The translations under genes were made by a program, and so were the position numbers. Shown piece by piece: positions 43,028 to 50,332 of a DNA stretch of 53,399 nt (within the stretch, counting starts at the first letter, position 1; every line of letters begins with the position of its first letter). The DNA lies in assembly GCA_910588875.1 (NCBI GenBank), contig CAJURT010000026.1:1-53399 (forward strand), given 5' to 3'. Source of the stretch: an uncultured Lachnospiraceae bacterium. GTDB taxonomy: Bacteria; Bacillota; Clostridia; Lachnospirales; Lachnospiraceae. The notes beneath the pieces were generated by a model. It was given only the letters and a program-made list of their open reading frames with translations. It did no database searches and was not told the origin of the DNA.

Positions 43028-43153
43028 ATGATAGAGAAAGCTGATCGGGAAATGAGAGAGAAAGCTGATCGGGAAATGAGCGGGAAAAACGTGGAAAAAA
43101 TGAACGGGAAACATAGTCAGGAGATAAATGGGAGGAATCAGGCGAAAGACTAA
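43028..43153 (+). CDS. Repeat-built micro-ORF coupled to the second RlaP gene
   Basis: 41 codons (ATG 43028 to TAA 43151-43153). The sequence is four successive octapeptides, starting MIEKADRE, MREKADRE, MSGKNVEK, MNGKHSQE, and a charged tail; the first two arise from a 24-bp near-perfect tandem repeat. The stop and the next start overlap as TAATG, a standard coupling arrangement. There is only a weak ribosome site, so expression is uncertain. It may be a coupling leader, a short coiled-coil peptide, or a chance frame in repeat DNA. Confidence 0.4.
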   Translation: MIEKADREMREKADREMSGKNVEKMNGKHSQEINGRNQAKD

Positions 43154-43968
43154 TGAGAAATATCATACAGGAAATCCAGGAGCAGTTAAGGGAAATCGAG
43201 AAAAGGGAGAATGTCCGCATTCTCCATGCGGTGGAATCCGGCAGCCGGGCGTGGGGCTTTGCCTCGCCGGACAGTGACTATGATGTGCGGTTTATTTATG
43301 TCAGGCCGGTGGAGGAGTACCTGCGGTTTGACGAGCCCCGGGATGTGATCGAGTGGCAACTGGACGAAGTGCTGGATATCAATGGATGGGATTTGAAAAA
43401 GGCCATGAAGCAGTTTGCCAGAGGAAATGCCACTCTTTTTGAGTGGAGCAATTCTCCGGAGGTTTATCACACAACCGATCAATGGGCACAGGTACAAAGA
43501 GTATCCATGAATTATTTTTCGGAGAAATCGGCAGTAGGGCATTATTATGGCCTGGCTGAAAACACCTATCGGGATTATCTTTGCCAGGAACTGGTCAGCT
43601 ATAAAAAGTATTTTTACGCCCTGCGCCCCTTGCTTGCGGCCAGGTATATTGAGAGATTCCATCAGGTTCCGCCGGTGCGGTTTGCGGATCTGCTCGGCGT
43701 GGAGCCGGGGGAGGAGTTGCAGGAAGGGATTGCCCGGCTGCTGGAAAGGAAGAGATTGACAGGCGAAAAGGAACGGATGCCTCACATGCCGGTAATCCTT
43801 CGGTATATTGAGGAGGAACTGCAGAGACAACGGGAGATCGTAAAGCGTTTGCCGGATGACCATAACCGGGATTGGGGGGAGTTAAACCGATGCTTTCGGG
43901 CAGTGATGGGATATGGGGTGAGGGATGCTTCTTCTGCGTCATGGGGAAAGCAGAACCATGACAGATAA
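43153..43968 (+). CDS. RlaP-family predicted nucleotidyltransferase (YcgL type)
   Basis: 271 residues, full length for the classical pfam10127 family. Active-site segment ESGSRAWGFASPDSDYDVR (about 28-46) is followed by FIYVRPVEEYL, EWQLDEVLDINGWDLKKA and NATLFEWSNSPEVY, all characteristic. The family is predicted to be RNA-directed from gene-neighbourhood work and is often near RNA ligase or RtcB genes. Its start overlaps the stop of the micro-ORF. It lies between a longer homologue and KptA, which supports an RNA-end processing role for the set. Confidence 0.9.
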   Translation: MRNIIQEIQEQLREIEKRENVRILHAVESGSRAWGFASPDSDYDVRFIYVRPVEEYLRFDEPRDVIEWQLDEVLDINGWDLKKAMKQFARGNATLFEWSNSPEVYHTTDQWAQVQRVSMNYFSEKSAVGHYYGLAENTYRDYLCQELVSYKKYFYALRPLLAARYIERFHQVPPVRFADLLGVEPGEELQEGIARLLERKRLTGEKERMPHMPVILRYIEEELQRQREIVKRLPDDHNRDWGELNRCFRAVMGYGVRDASSASWGKQNHDR

Positions 43969-44042
43969 AGTAGGGTGCCATTTGCCGGGCATATACAGGT
44001 TTCCTTACAAAAAAGAATGGGGAAAGGAATGGACAGGAAGTG

Positions 44043-44759
44043 ATGAATCACGGGAATCATGGGAATCACGGAAATCATGGGAATCACGGAAATCATGAGA
44101 ATCATGGAAATCACGAGAATCAAGAGAATCATGAGAACCACGGGAATCAAGGGAATCAAAGGAATCAAGGGAATCATGAGAACCATGGGAATCATAGAGA
44201 TCATGAGAACCACAGGAATCAAAGGAATTCAGATTCCGTAAGCAAATTTATCAGTTTGATTCTGCGGCATCATCCGGAGACAGTGGGAATTACTCTGGAT
44301 GAACATGGATGGGCCAATGTGGAAGCGTTGATAGAGGGAGTGAAGAGAACAAGATCCTTTGACCGGAAAATGCTGGAGGAGATTGTGGACGCGGATGAGA
44401 AGCAACGCTATTCGTTTAACGAGGATAAGACCTTGATACGGGCGAATCAGGGACATTCTATCCCGGTGGATGTGGAATTGCAGGCTTTGGAACCGCCGGA
44501 ATATCTGTATCATGGGACCGGGCAAAAGTATGTGGAGTCTATTGAACGGTTGGGGCTGCTGCCGAAAGGGAGGCTGTATGTCCACCTCTCCGGGGATGTG
44601 GATACGGCAATCAAGGTGGGCAGCCGCCATGGAAAGCCGGTGGTTTACCGGGTAAGCAGCGGAAGAATGAGAAGGGATGGGCATGTGTTTTACCGGTCTG
44701 TGAACGGGGTGTGGTTGGTAAAGGCTGTGCCGGTGGAGTATCTGGAGACGGAACTTTGA
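44043..44759 (+). CDS. kptA: KptA/Tpt1 RNA 2'-phosphotransferase with Asn-His-Gly repeat tail
   Basis: 238 residues. The core (about 63-238) is a complete KptA: SKFISLILRHHPETVGITLDEHGW, with the first catalytic Arg, then LYHGTGQKYVESIERLGLLP with the His, and the later Arg-rich strand VGSRHGKPVVYRV. KptA moves an internal 2'-phosphate from RNA to NAD+, giving ADP-ribose 1'',2''-cyclic phosphate. Residues 2-62 are about twenty copies of a tripeptide (NHG, NHE, NQG and variants), absent from known KptA proteins. The tail comes from a 9-bp DNA repeat, which could vary in length in frame. Its His density could bind metal. No strong ribosome site was found; AGGAAG lies very close to the start. 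Confidence 0.9.
   Translation: MNHGNHGNHGNHGNHGNHENHGNHENQENHENHGNQGNQRNQGNHENHGNHRDHENHRNQRNSDSVSKFISLILRHHPETVGITLDEHGWANVEALIEGVKRTRSFDRKMLEEIVDADEKQRYSFNEDKTLIRANQGHSIPVDVELQALEPPEYLYHGTGQKYVESIERLGLLPKGRLYVHLSGDVDTAIKVGSRHGKPVVYRVSSGRMRRDGHVFYRSVNGVWLVKAVPVEYLETEL
44046..44228 (+). repeat. 9-bp minisatellite encoding the KptA tail
   Basis: About twenty units of consensus AATCATGGG/AATCACGAG in frame with kptA. Because the unit is 9 bp, unit gain or loss keeps the frame and changes tail length. Third-unit positions have drifted, indicating an ageing array. Confidence 0.95.
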
Positions 44760-44800
44760 ACCTTGTATAACAGCGATACGTCGGCCGTTTTGATTTTTCG

Positions 44801-45000
44801 GTGTTTTGCAATGTGCATTATTATATTTTTCAAGATATTTATGAGTGGGCAGGAAAAATCAGAATTATAAATATTGAAAAATCAGAGCCAGCATTAGGAG
44901 GTATTTTAATTGAGTATTCGGATTGTTTTGACATGGTAAAGGATGCTACCGATGTCTTAGATAAAATGAATCATTGCACTTGGGAAAAGGCTTCTATTGA
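44801..45000 (+). pseudogene. Fic-family protein remnant
   Basis: The frame reads HYYIFQDIYEWAGKIRIINIE and then EPALGGILIEYSDCFDMVKDA, which corresponds to the segment just before the active site in Fic proteins (typically IYEWAGKIRTVNI...). The catalytic HPFxEGNGR motif and both termini are missing; the downstream part of the frame (from about 45000) is unrelated. It is debris of a lost Fic gene, probably a toxin-type locus. Fic enzymes AMPylate proteins. Confidence 0.75.
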
Positions 45001-45007
45001 TGAAAGC

Positions 45008-45098
45008 AAAGGCTCTCCGGTTAGGGAAAGCCTTTTAGAAAAAGCTGTGTGCCAATGCCCGCTTTGCTGGCTAGATCACGGTAACAGTATATGCGGAT
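45008..45098 (-). ncRNA. Small-RNA-like unit, copy A
   Basis: On the minus strand a core containing CTAGAT (45071-45076, complement ATCTAG) and GCCAATG (45051-45057) leads to a terminator-like hairpin AAAGGCT/AGCCTTT (45008-45035). A TATACT-type -10 box lies about 15 bp upstream with only a weak -35. The core is a diverged copy of unit B, offset by 97-98 bp. Confidence 0.45.
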
Positions 45099-45102
45099 AT
45101 GG

Positions 45103-45226
45103 AAAAAGAGTTGCATGAAACAACTCTCTTTCCTAGAAAAGCCTTACGGCCAATGTCCCTTGCGAGACTAGATAACTTATTTGTTTGTCTATGTCTTAAT
45201 TATAGCATTTTCCATTGGAAAGTCAA
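45103..45226 (-). ncRNA. Small-RNA-like unit, copy B, with its own promoter and terminator
   Basis: Promoter on the minus strand: TTGACT (45226-45221), 16-bp spacer, TATAAT (45204-45199). The predicted RNA starts near 45192 and ends at a terminator AGAGTTG/CAACTCT (45107-45127) followed by TTTTT, giving about 90 nt. No coding frame is seen. The core (CTAGAT at 45168, GCCAATG at 45149) repeats in copy A. The promoter begins just after the PemK stop codon on the same strand. Confidence 0.6.
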
Positions 45227-45236
45227 TATGAAAAAT

Positions 45237-45653
45237 CTACAGTTCCAAGTGGTTTTTGAGCAGTTTTTCGACTGTGACAAGGCATTGGGGCGTTAAGCGG
45301 CCGATTCGTCTGCCGAGCCGGGCTTTGTCGATGGTTGTGATATCTGTCACGATAATGCGGGAAGGCTCTTTGTCCAATTTCCCGTCTGCCAGTTCGGCGG
45401 ATGAAAGGCGTACCTGATAGTTGGGATTTATTTTTGTGCCGTCGCTTTCAATGGGAAGGACGTTTACTTTCTCACTGTAGATATTGGCTTTTTTGTTCTG
45501 GATGATGACGACAAGGAGGTTCCCGCACAGTTCGCTGCCCACGCCTTCTGTGATGAACGCATTGTAGATTTCGCCGCGGTAAGGTTTGACGGGATGGAAT
45601 TTCTTTTCGTGGGAGGAACGGAGTTTCCGGTTTTCAATGGAGTTATGGTGCAT
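45237..45653 (-). pseudogene. PemK/MazF-type toxin gene, N-terminally truncated
   Basis: From a Met codon at 45653 the frame reads 138 residues with a complete MazF/PemK core (PYRGEIYNAFI, NLLVVIIQNKK, VNVLPIESDGTK, DKEPSRIIVTDITTIDKARL), a ribonuclease of the type II toxin fold. The same frame continues upstream with family-like residues (ISVSKAVSYLRYIPEQC) but meets a stop at about 45770 without any start codon. The plus-strand coding debris beginning near 45700 marks the break. A shortened product from 45653 may still fold. No antitoxin gene is adjacent. Confidence 0.65.
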
Positions 45654-45699
45654 CCGGCACTGTTCGGGTATGTACCGCAGGTAGGAGACGGCTTTGCTG

Positions 45700-46056
45700 A
45701 CTGAAATGTGTTTAAGGCTTGTGAGGATGCCCTGGAATACGGAAGCCAGCGAAGGGCGGATTTAGAAAAAGCGCGGAACTTGGGCATTGAGCAGTATAAT
45801 CTTGAGCAGCGGGAAAAAATAAAAATTCTTTCCTGGTTGCTTTCTGACTTATAGTGACGGGCGCAGGAAGAATTTCTTTTGTGTGGCAGTCAATTTGTTA
45901 GAGTTTTCGGAGATACAGGAGGCGGTAAAGCAGATACAATCCAATGACGGATTGTCTTCACTGCCATTTAAGGAACAATGTCTGTATGTGGCAGAGGTAT
46001 TTCAAGGGATTGCTGACAGAAGAGATATAAAATTGAAACTTTTCAGGAAAAAGTAA
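45700..46056 (+). pseudogene. Two overlapping coding remnants in different frames
   Basis: Frame 1 piece: about 45 residues ending ILSWLLSDL with a stop at 45852-45854, with a helical sequence (ADLEKARNLGIEQYNLEQRE). Frame 2 piece: about 70 residues open from at least 45841, TYSDGRRKNFFCVAVNLLEF and onward to KLFRKK and a stop at 46054-46056. The second resembles, from memory, small proteins on Firmicutes conjugative elements. The two overlap in different frames, so they are either pieces of one frameshifted gene or two truncated ones. Neither has a plausible start. Confidence 0.45.
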
Positions 46057-46503
46057 GGGGTTGAAGGGGATAAAGGGTGCTTTTTCGTTACAAATGTTGT
46101 TAGAGAATTTTATCGTTTTTTTCAGAAGAGCCATGTTATAATTAAAAAAGTTGAAAAATTTTTTGTTCCATACTTGACATAAGTTGAAGGCAACACCCGA
46201 ACAATAATCACATTTTGCAGCCAGTTTAGAGAGAGCAAAGGGATTCAGATGTTATAAAGGAAGCCGAATTCAGAGTGACAGAAAGACGAATCCGTAAGAT
46301 TGTATTTTGGAATCGTTTAGAGCGGCACGAGCACGGGGAACGGGATGTTAGATTATATTTCAGAGGCGGAGAAAAGGAATGATCTGTTATCTTCCGAAAC
46401 GTCCTGAGACCAATGAAAGTGATTTTGCAACCGACATCACTGTCGCTCACAAAAAATTCAAGAACATTCTCAGAGGAAATTTTTGAATCGGGAGGATACC
46501 AAA
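46057..46503 (+). promoter_or_regulatory. Gene-free stretch with an extended -10 promoter
   Basis: TGTTATAAT at 46134-46142 is an extended -10 box with a poor -35. It would drive the acetamidase gene with a leader of about 350 nt. An open frame without a start (about 46215-46380, containing VTERRIRKIVFWNRL) may be further debris. Nothing else was recognised in this stretch. Confidence 0.4.
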
Positions 46504-47454
46504 ATGATTAGAATAACAAGAGACCATGTAATCTATGCGTTTAGCAGATGGGACAAACCGGCGGCATTTGCAGAGCCGGGGCAGTGTGTGGAATTTGAGA
46601 CCTATGACTGTTATCAGGGAGTGATGTTAAAGGAAGGCAGCACTTTCCGGGATTTTGACCGCCGTTTCGGCAATCCGGCTACAGGGCCATTGTATATCAA
46701 AGGGGCCATGCCGGGGGATACCTTAAAGATTGAGATCCGGAAGCTTGAGGTGGGGCCGGTAGGAATCCTGGACATCGGGGGTTCAAGCGGCGCCTTAAAG
46801 GAGGCCTTTGCCGGTAGGGAGCCGGTGATCAGGCGGCTTTCTGTGAAAAACGGCAGGATTGACTATTACGGAATCGATGTGCCGGCAAAGCCTATGATCG
46901 GGGTGATTGGGGTGGCGCCTTTTGGGGAGCCGGTGGGAACCCTGATTCCTATGAACCATGGGGGCAATATGGACTGCACGAGGATAGAGGAGGGAGCCAC
47001 CTTATATCTGCCGGTCAGTGTGGAGGGCGCCCTGCTTTCCGTGGGGGATTTCCATGCCATTATGGGGGAGGGGGAGGTGGCCAATTGCGGGGTGGAGATT
47101 GAGGGGCGCACAGTGCTTAAGGTGGATGTGCTCCCACAGACCGGCATTTCCTGGCCTGTGCTGGAAAATGAGAGGCAGTGGATTACCATTGCCCATGGCA
47201 CTTCTCTGGATGAGGCGGCCCAAAGGGCAGTGGAACAGATGTTTTACTTCCTTTGCCGGAAAATGGGTCTTAGTGAGACGGATGCCGGGATGCTGCTTGA
47301 CATGGCAGGAGATCTGATGATCTGCCAGATTGTGAATCCCCAGAAAACGGTGCGGATGGAGGTGCCCAAGTGGCTGGTGTATGCTATGCAGGAGAGAAAC
47401 CCGGACAATGAGGCAGCGACTCCGGGCGGTTGGGGGGATGGCCGGGGCCGGTAG
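46504..47454 (+). CDS. Acetamidase/formamidase family amidohydrolase
   Basis: 316 residues from the ATG at 46504 with GGGAGG upstream; an in-frame ATG at 46483 is less well placed. FmdA/AmdA-family segments are present: TGPLYIKGAMPGDTLKIEI, GVAPFGEPVGTLIPMNHGGNMDC, LYLPVSVEGALLSVGDFHAIMGEGE, all hallmarks. The enzymes hydrolyse formamide or short aliphatic amides to ammonia and the acid in the cytoplasm. Length and order match the family. No transporter or regulator partner is adjacent. Confidence 0.92.
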   Translation: MIRITRDHVIYAFSRWDKPAAFAEPGQCVEFETYDCYQGVMLKEGSTFRDFDRRFGNPATGPLYIKGAMPGDTLKIEIRKLEVGPVGILDIGGSSGALKEAFAGREPVIRRLSVKNGRIDYYGIDVPAKPMIGVIGVAPFGEPVGTLIPMNHGGNMDCTRIEEGATLYLPVSVEGALLSVGDFHAIMGEGEVANCGVEIEGRTVLKVDVLPQTGISWPVLENERQWITIAHGTSLDEAAQRAVEQMFYFLCRKMGLSETDAGMLLDMAGDLMICQIVNPQKTVRMEVPKWLVYAMQERNPDNEAATPGGWGDGRGR

Positions 47455-47464
47455 GAACCTTGTA

Positions 47465-47906
47465 CTACAGCGCAATCCAGTACCGCTTCATGAGATGGCC
47501 GTTAGCCTCAATTTCCTTTTCAAAAATGCCGCCCAGCGCCAGGATGGTCTTTTCGCTGGCAATATTGTCTGCATGGCAGGTGATGAGAACTCTGGAGATG
47601 CCGAGGGTCCGGCAGTTCTGGAGATTTTGCCGGAGCATTTCTTTGGCATAGCCTTTCTTTCTCTCTGAGGGACGCACCGAGTATCCGATATGGCCGCCCC
47701 AGGTTCCTAAAACGGGGTGGTCGATATGGTGGCGCAGGTCTGTGATGCCCACAATCTTGTTGTCTGCCTTGCGCAGGGCAAGGTACACATGGGAGGGAAC
47801 CTTGTCTGTGGGGCAGGTTTCTTTCGATTTTGTCCGGTTGCAAACATCAATCCATTCCTTTGGAGAGGAACAGGCGGGTTGGTTCTTTCAGTTCGATTTC
47901 GTTCAT
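47465..47906 (-). pseudogene. GNAT acetyltransferase with internal deletion and frameshift
   Basis: A start at ATG 47906 (AAAGGAAAAG upstream) gives MNEIELKEPTRLFLSKGMD and then a stop. The family sequence resumes in another frame at about 47853 (EWIDVCNRTKSKETCP and onward) and is open to 47465 with the GNAT core HIGYSVRPSERKKGYAKEML and the VLITCHADN segment. About 45-60 residues that belong between the two parts in this roughly 170-residue family are missing. The open piece from 47788 (107 residues) would lack the N-terminal strands of the fold. Confidence 0.7.
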
Positions 47907-47950
47907 CTTTTCCTTTCATCGTTTCCTCTTGTCCACTGGGGGTAACAATC

Positions 47951-48700
47951 TCACTGCAAGCAGCGAGGCATTAAGTTCCCTTTTTCTTCTATTTGAATGG
48001 ATTGCCTCAGATAGCCGAGGCACTCAGCGGCCAGGCGGCGGTAGGAGTAGCCGCCTGCCTGGAAAACGTTTTTATAGCAAAACCAGACAACCGTCATGGC
48101 GGCTTCCATCAAAAGGATGCGCAGCAGCTTTTCTATGGGGTGGGGTTTCAGCTTATATAAGGTGTGGGACTGGAACACAATATGGGGCAGTTCATCCTTA
48201 AGCATCTGCCGGCAGATGCTTTTTAGGGCAGGGGAATCCACACACTCCGCCAGTGCCCGGTAGTAGGACAGGGCGATCATCTCAGCAGTTATGAGGACAA
48301 TGACCTCGCTTCTCAGCCCTCCGGTTTTCCGCAGGAGGCGGAAAATATCATCCAGAAGGGAATGTCTGCTCACAGGAATCCGGTGGTAATCCATATATTT
48401 TCTCAGATAGGCAGAGTGCCAGTTTTCCTCCCGGACAAACCATTCCATGGCTCCCGGATATTTTGGGTCATGATTGCGGTCAGCATAGCGTTTGGCACAG
48501 CGAAGAAGGAAATGTCCCCCGGAAGCCTCGCCTTTCTGGAAACTTTGGATGGAGGGGGAGATCAGGCTCTTTTCTTCCGGGGTTAATTCTGGCTCGGCGG
48601 AGAAATCTATTTGCAGGCGGTGGTTATGGTTGGCTTCAAAATGGGCAATCCAGTCAAATTGGGACAGGTCCCCGATGGGGAGGGTGGACAGGGATATCAT
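47951..48700 (-). CDS. Ferritin-like (diiron-type) protein
   Basis: 249 residues from the ATG at 48700; the open frame extends upstream to 48919 through a stretch with no coding character. Helical throughout, with two ExxH-type motifs (REENWHSAY and KDELPHIVFQSH) and Glu residues on the partner helices (GEASGGHF and TAEMIALSYY), the pattern of a ferritin-like four-helix bundle binding two metals. Such proteins act as oxygenases, catalases or oxidant sensors; which applies is unclear. An extended -10 promoter lies upstream. Confidence 0.75.
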   Translation of the reverse strand: MISLSTLPIGDLSQFDWIAHFEANHNHRLQIDFSAEPELTPEEKSLISPSIQSFQKGEASGGHFLLRCAKRYADRNHDPKYPGAMEWFVREENWHSAYLRKYMDYHRIPVSRHSLLDDIFRLLRKTGGLRSEVIVLITAEMIALSYYRALAECVDSPALKSICRQMLKDELPHIVFQSHTLYKLKPHPIEKLLRILLMEAAMTVVWFCYKNVFQAGGYSYRRLAAECLGYLRQSIQIEEKGNLMPRCLQ

Positions 48701-48732
48701 GGCAATTGTCTTCTTTCTTGATAGATATAGTA

Positions 48733-48797
48733 GAACAGGGGGCCTGTTCAGGCACGGGATCCCCGCATTCTGACAAGGCCTGTAACAAATTATAGCA
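48733..48797 (-). promoter_or_regulatory. Promoter and leader hairpin of the ferritin-like gene
   Basis: Extended -10 TGCTATAAT on the minus strand (48797-48789), poor -35. A perfect hairpin GAACAGG/CCTGTTC (48733-48749) lies in the leader. Confidence 0.55.
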
Positions 48798-49051
48798 TGA
48801 AATAAATATGGCGGGAAGAAGGGATGAAAATATTTTTCTAAAGCTATTTTTCTAAGGTTTTTTCTAAGTTCAAGTACCTTTCTCAGGAAACACCATTCTC
48901 TGAATATCCTGAACAACAAGAGTATGCTGCAATTTATTTGAGTTCTTTTAGATTTGCAAAAAATTCCGCGGATTCCGGGAATCTCTTACCGATTCACCGG
49001 GTCTCTGACCATATTGATTTATAAAAAAATATATAATCTTATAATAAAGTA

Positions 49052-49080
49052 TTGACATGAAAAATTCTTTGTGGTATATA
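49052..49080 (+). promoter_or_regulatory. Promoter of the PLP-enzyme/symporter/RidA unit
   Basis: TTGACA, 17-bp spacer, TATATA, in a very AT-rich stretch. The leader to the ATG at 49204 is about 115 nt. The gap 48798-49051 shows nothing else recognisable. Confidence 0.75.
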
Positions 49081-49203
49081 AAAATATACAGAAATATAAA
49101 AAAGTATAAACCCGGGGGAATACATAGAATTCAAAAGAAAAAACGGATAATAAATATCAGAAACCAAAGATCAAATATAAATCAGAAAGGGGGAGAACGA
49201 TTG

Positions 49204-50313
49204 ATGAAGTTTTTGTGCAGCAAATGCAAAAAGGAATATGATGACTCCTGCATGCAGTGGAAATGCAGTTGCGGCGGCAGTCTGACCTGTGATTTTGTTT
49301 CAACCTTTACCAAGGATAAAATCCGGCAGGACCGGCATGACATGTGGAGATATGAGGGGGCTTATCCTTTGTCCTGTTCAGAGATATCCGTCACCTTCCA
49401 TGAGGGCCTTACGCCTCTGGTGGAGATGAAAGCCGAAGGCTGCCGTGTCCGGGTGAAGATGGATCAGCTGATGCCTACCGGCTCCTTCAAAGACCGGGGG
49501 ACGGTTATGGTGGTCAATTATTTGAAGCTTCATGGAGTGAAGAGGATTACGGAGGATTCCTCCGGCAATGCGGGAGCCTCCGTGGCAGGCTATTGTGCAT
49601 TGGGAGCCATCCCCTGTGAGATCTATGTTCCGGAGGGGAATTCGGCGGGAAAGCTGATGCAGATTCGGGCCTATGGGGCAGAAATCCACGAGATCAAAGG
49701 GAGCCGGGAGGATGTGGCTCTGGCAGCCCAGGCAAAGGGGGAGTCCTATGCCGGGCACAACTGGCATCCCATGTTTATTCAGGGAACCAAGTCTCTGGCC
49801 TATGAACTGTGGGAGCAGAACGGATTCAAAGCCCCGGAGCATGTGGTGGCGGCAGCCGGCAACGGGAGCACGATTCTCGGCATTTACTATGGTTTCCGGG
49901 AACTGATGGCGAATGGGCAGGCAGACCGGATGCCGAAGCTTTTTGCCGTGCAGGCAGAAAGGTGCAACCCCATTTACCGGCAATATGCAGGGCTGGAAAT
50001 CCGGGACAGCTACGGGGAAACCATTGCGGAGGGGATAGCGCTGGCCAGGCCCAACAAGGCAGACCAGGTGATTACGGCAGTGCGGGAGACCGGCGGCCAG
50101 GTGCTGTGTGTGGAGGAGGAAGAAATCAAAGCAGCCCTTAAGGAACTGGCCGGGAAGGGCATTTATGCGGAACCCACATCCTCTGTGGCATATGCAGGGA
50201 TTCAAAAGCTGTGCAGGGAGAAGGTGCTTGGCAGGGAGGACGATGTGGTGATAGTAGTGTCAGGCAATGGCCTGAAAGCAGGCAGCGAGATCAGCCGGTT
50301 GCTGATTCATTGA
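49204..50313 (+). CDS. Threonine-synthase-like PLP enzyme with N-terminal zinc ribbon
   Basis: 369 residues from the ATG at 49204 (AAAGGGGGAGA upstream); an earlier in-frame start at 49057 lies in the AT-rich leader. A zinc ribbon (Cys5, Cys8, Cys21, Cys23) precedes a fold-type II PLP domain: TGSFKDRG holds the PLP Lys96, EDSSGNAGAS the substrate loop, and GNGSTILG the phosphate-binding glycines. The layout is that of ThrC and related eliminases. With an amino-acid symporter and RidA downstream, a catabolic lyase (dehydratase or eliminase) is more likely than biosynthetic threonine synthase. Confidence 0.85.
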   Translation: MKFLCSKCKKEYDDSCMQWKCSCGGSLTCDFVSTFTKDKIRQDRHDMWRYEGAYPLSCSEISVTFHEGLTPLVEMKAEGCRVRVKMDQLMPTGSFKDRGTVMVVNYLKLHGVKRITEDSSGNAGASVAGYCALGAIPCEIYVPEGNSAGKLMQIRAYGAEIHEIKGSREDVALAAQAKGESYAGHNWHPMFIQGTKSLAYELWEQNGFKAPEHVVAAAGNGSTILGIYYGFRELMANGQADRMPKLFAVQAERCNPIYRQYAGLEIRDSYGETIAEGIALARPNKADQVITAVRETGGQVLCVEEEEIKAALKELAGKGIYAEPTSSVAYAGIQKLCREKVLGREDDVVIVVSGNGLKAGSEISRLLIH

Positions 50314-50332
50314 AAGACAGGAGGGGGAAGAA

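Noticed and set aside
43782..44222. Minus-strand hydrophobic protein with Ile/Pro/Met repeats
   Set aside because: It is the complement of the KptA minisatellite and has no ribosome site or homologous look.
44801..45118. Functional Fic toxin
   Set aside because: The HPFxEGNGR active site and both ends of the protein are absent.
46174..46202. Promoter at the TTGACA near 46174
   Set aside because: No acceptable -10 box at 16-19 bp; the extended -10 at 46134 is better.
48701..48919. N-terminal extension of the ferritin-like protein
   Set aside because: The extension crosses a promoter and a perfect hairpin and has no family resemblance; the Met at 48700 gives a sensible protein.
49378..50205. 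Long minus-strand open frame over the PLP-enzyme gene
   Set aside because: Shadow frame; the plus strand has all catalytic motifs.
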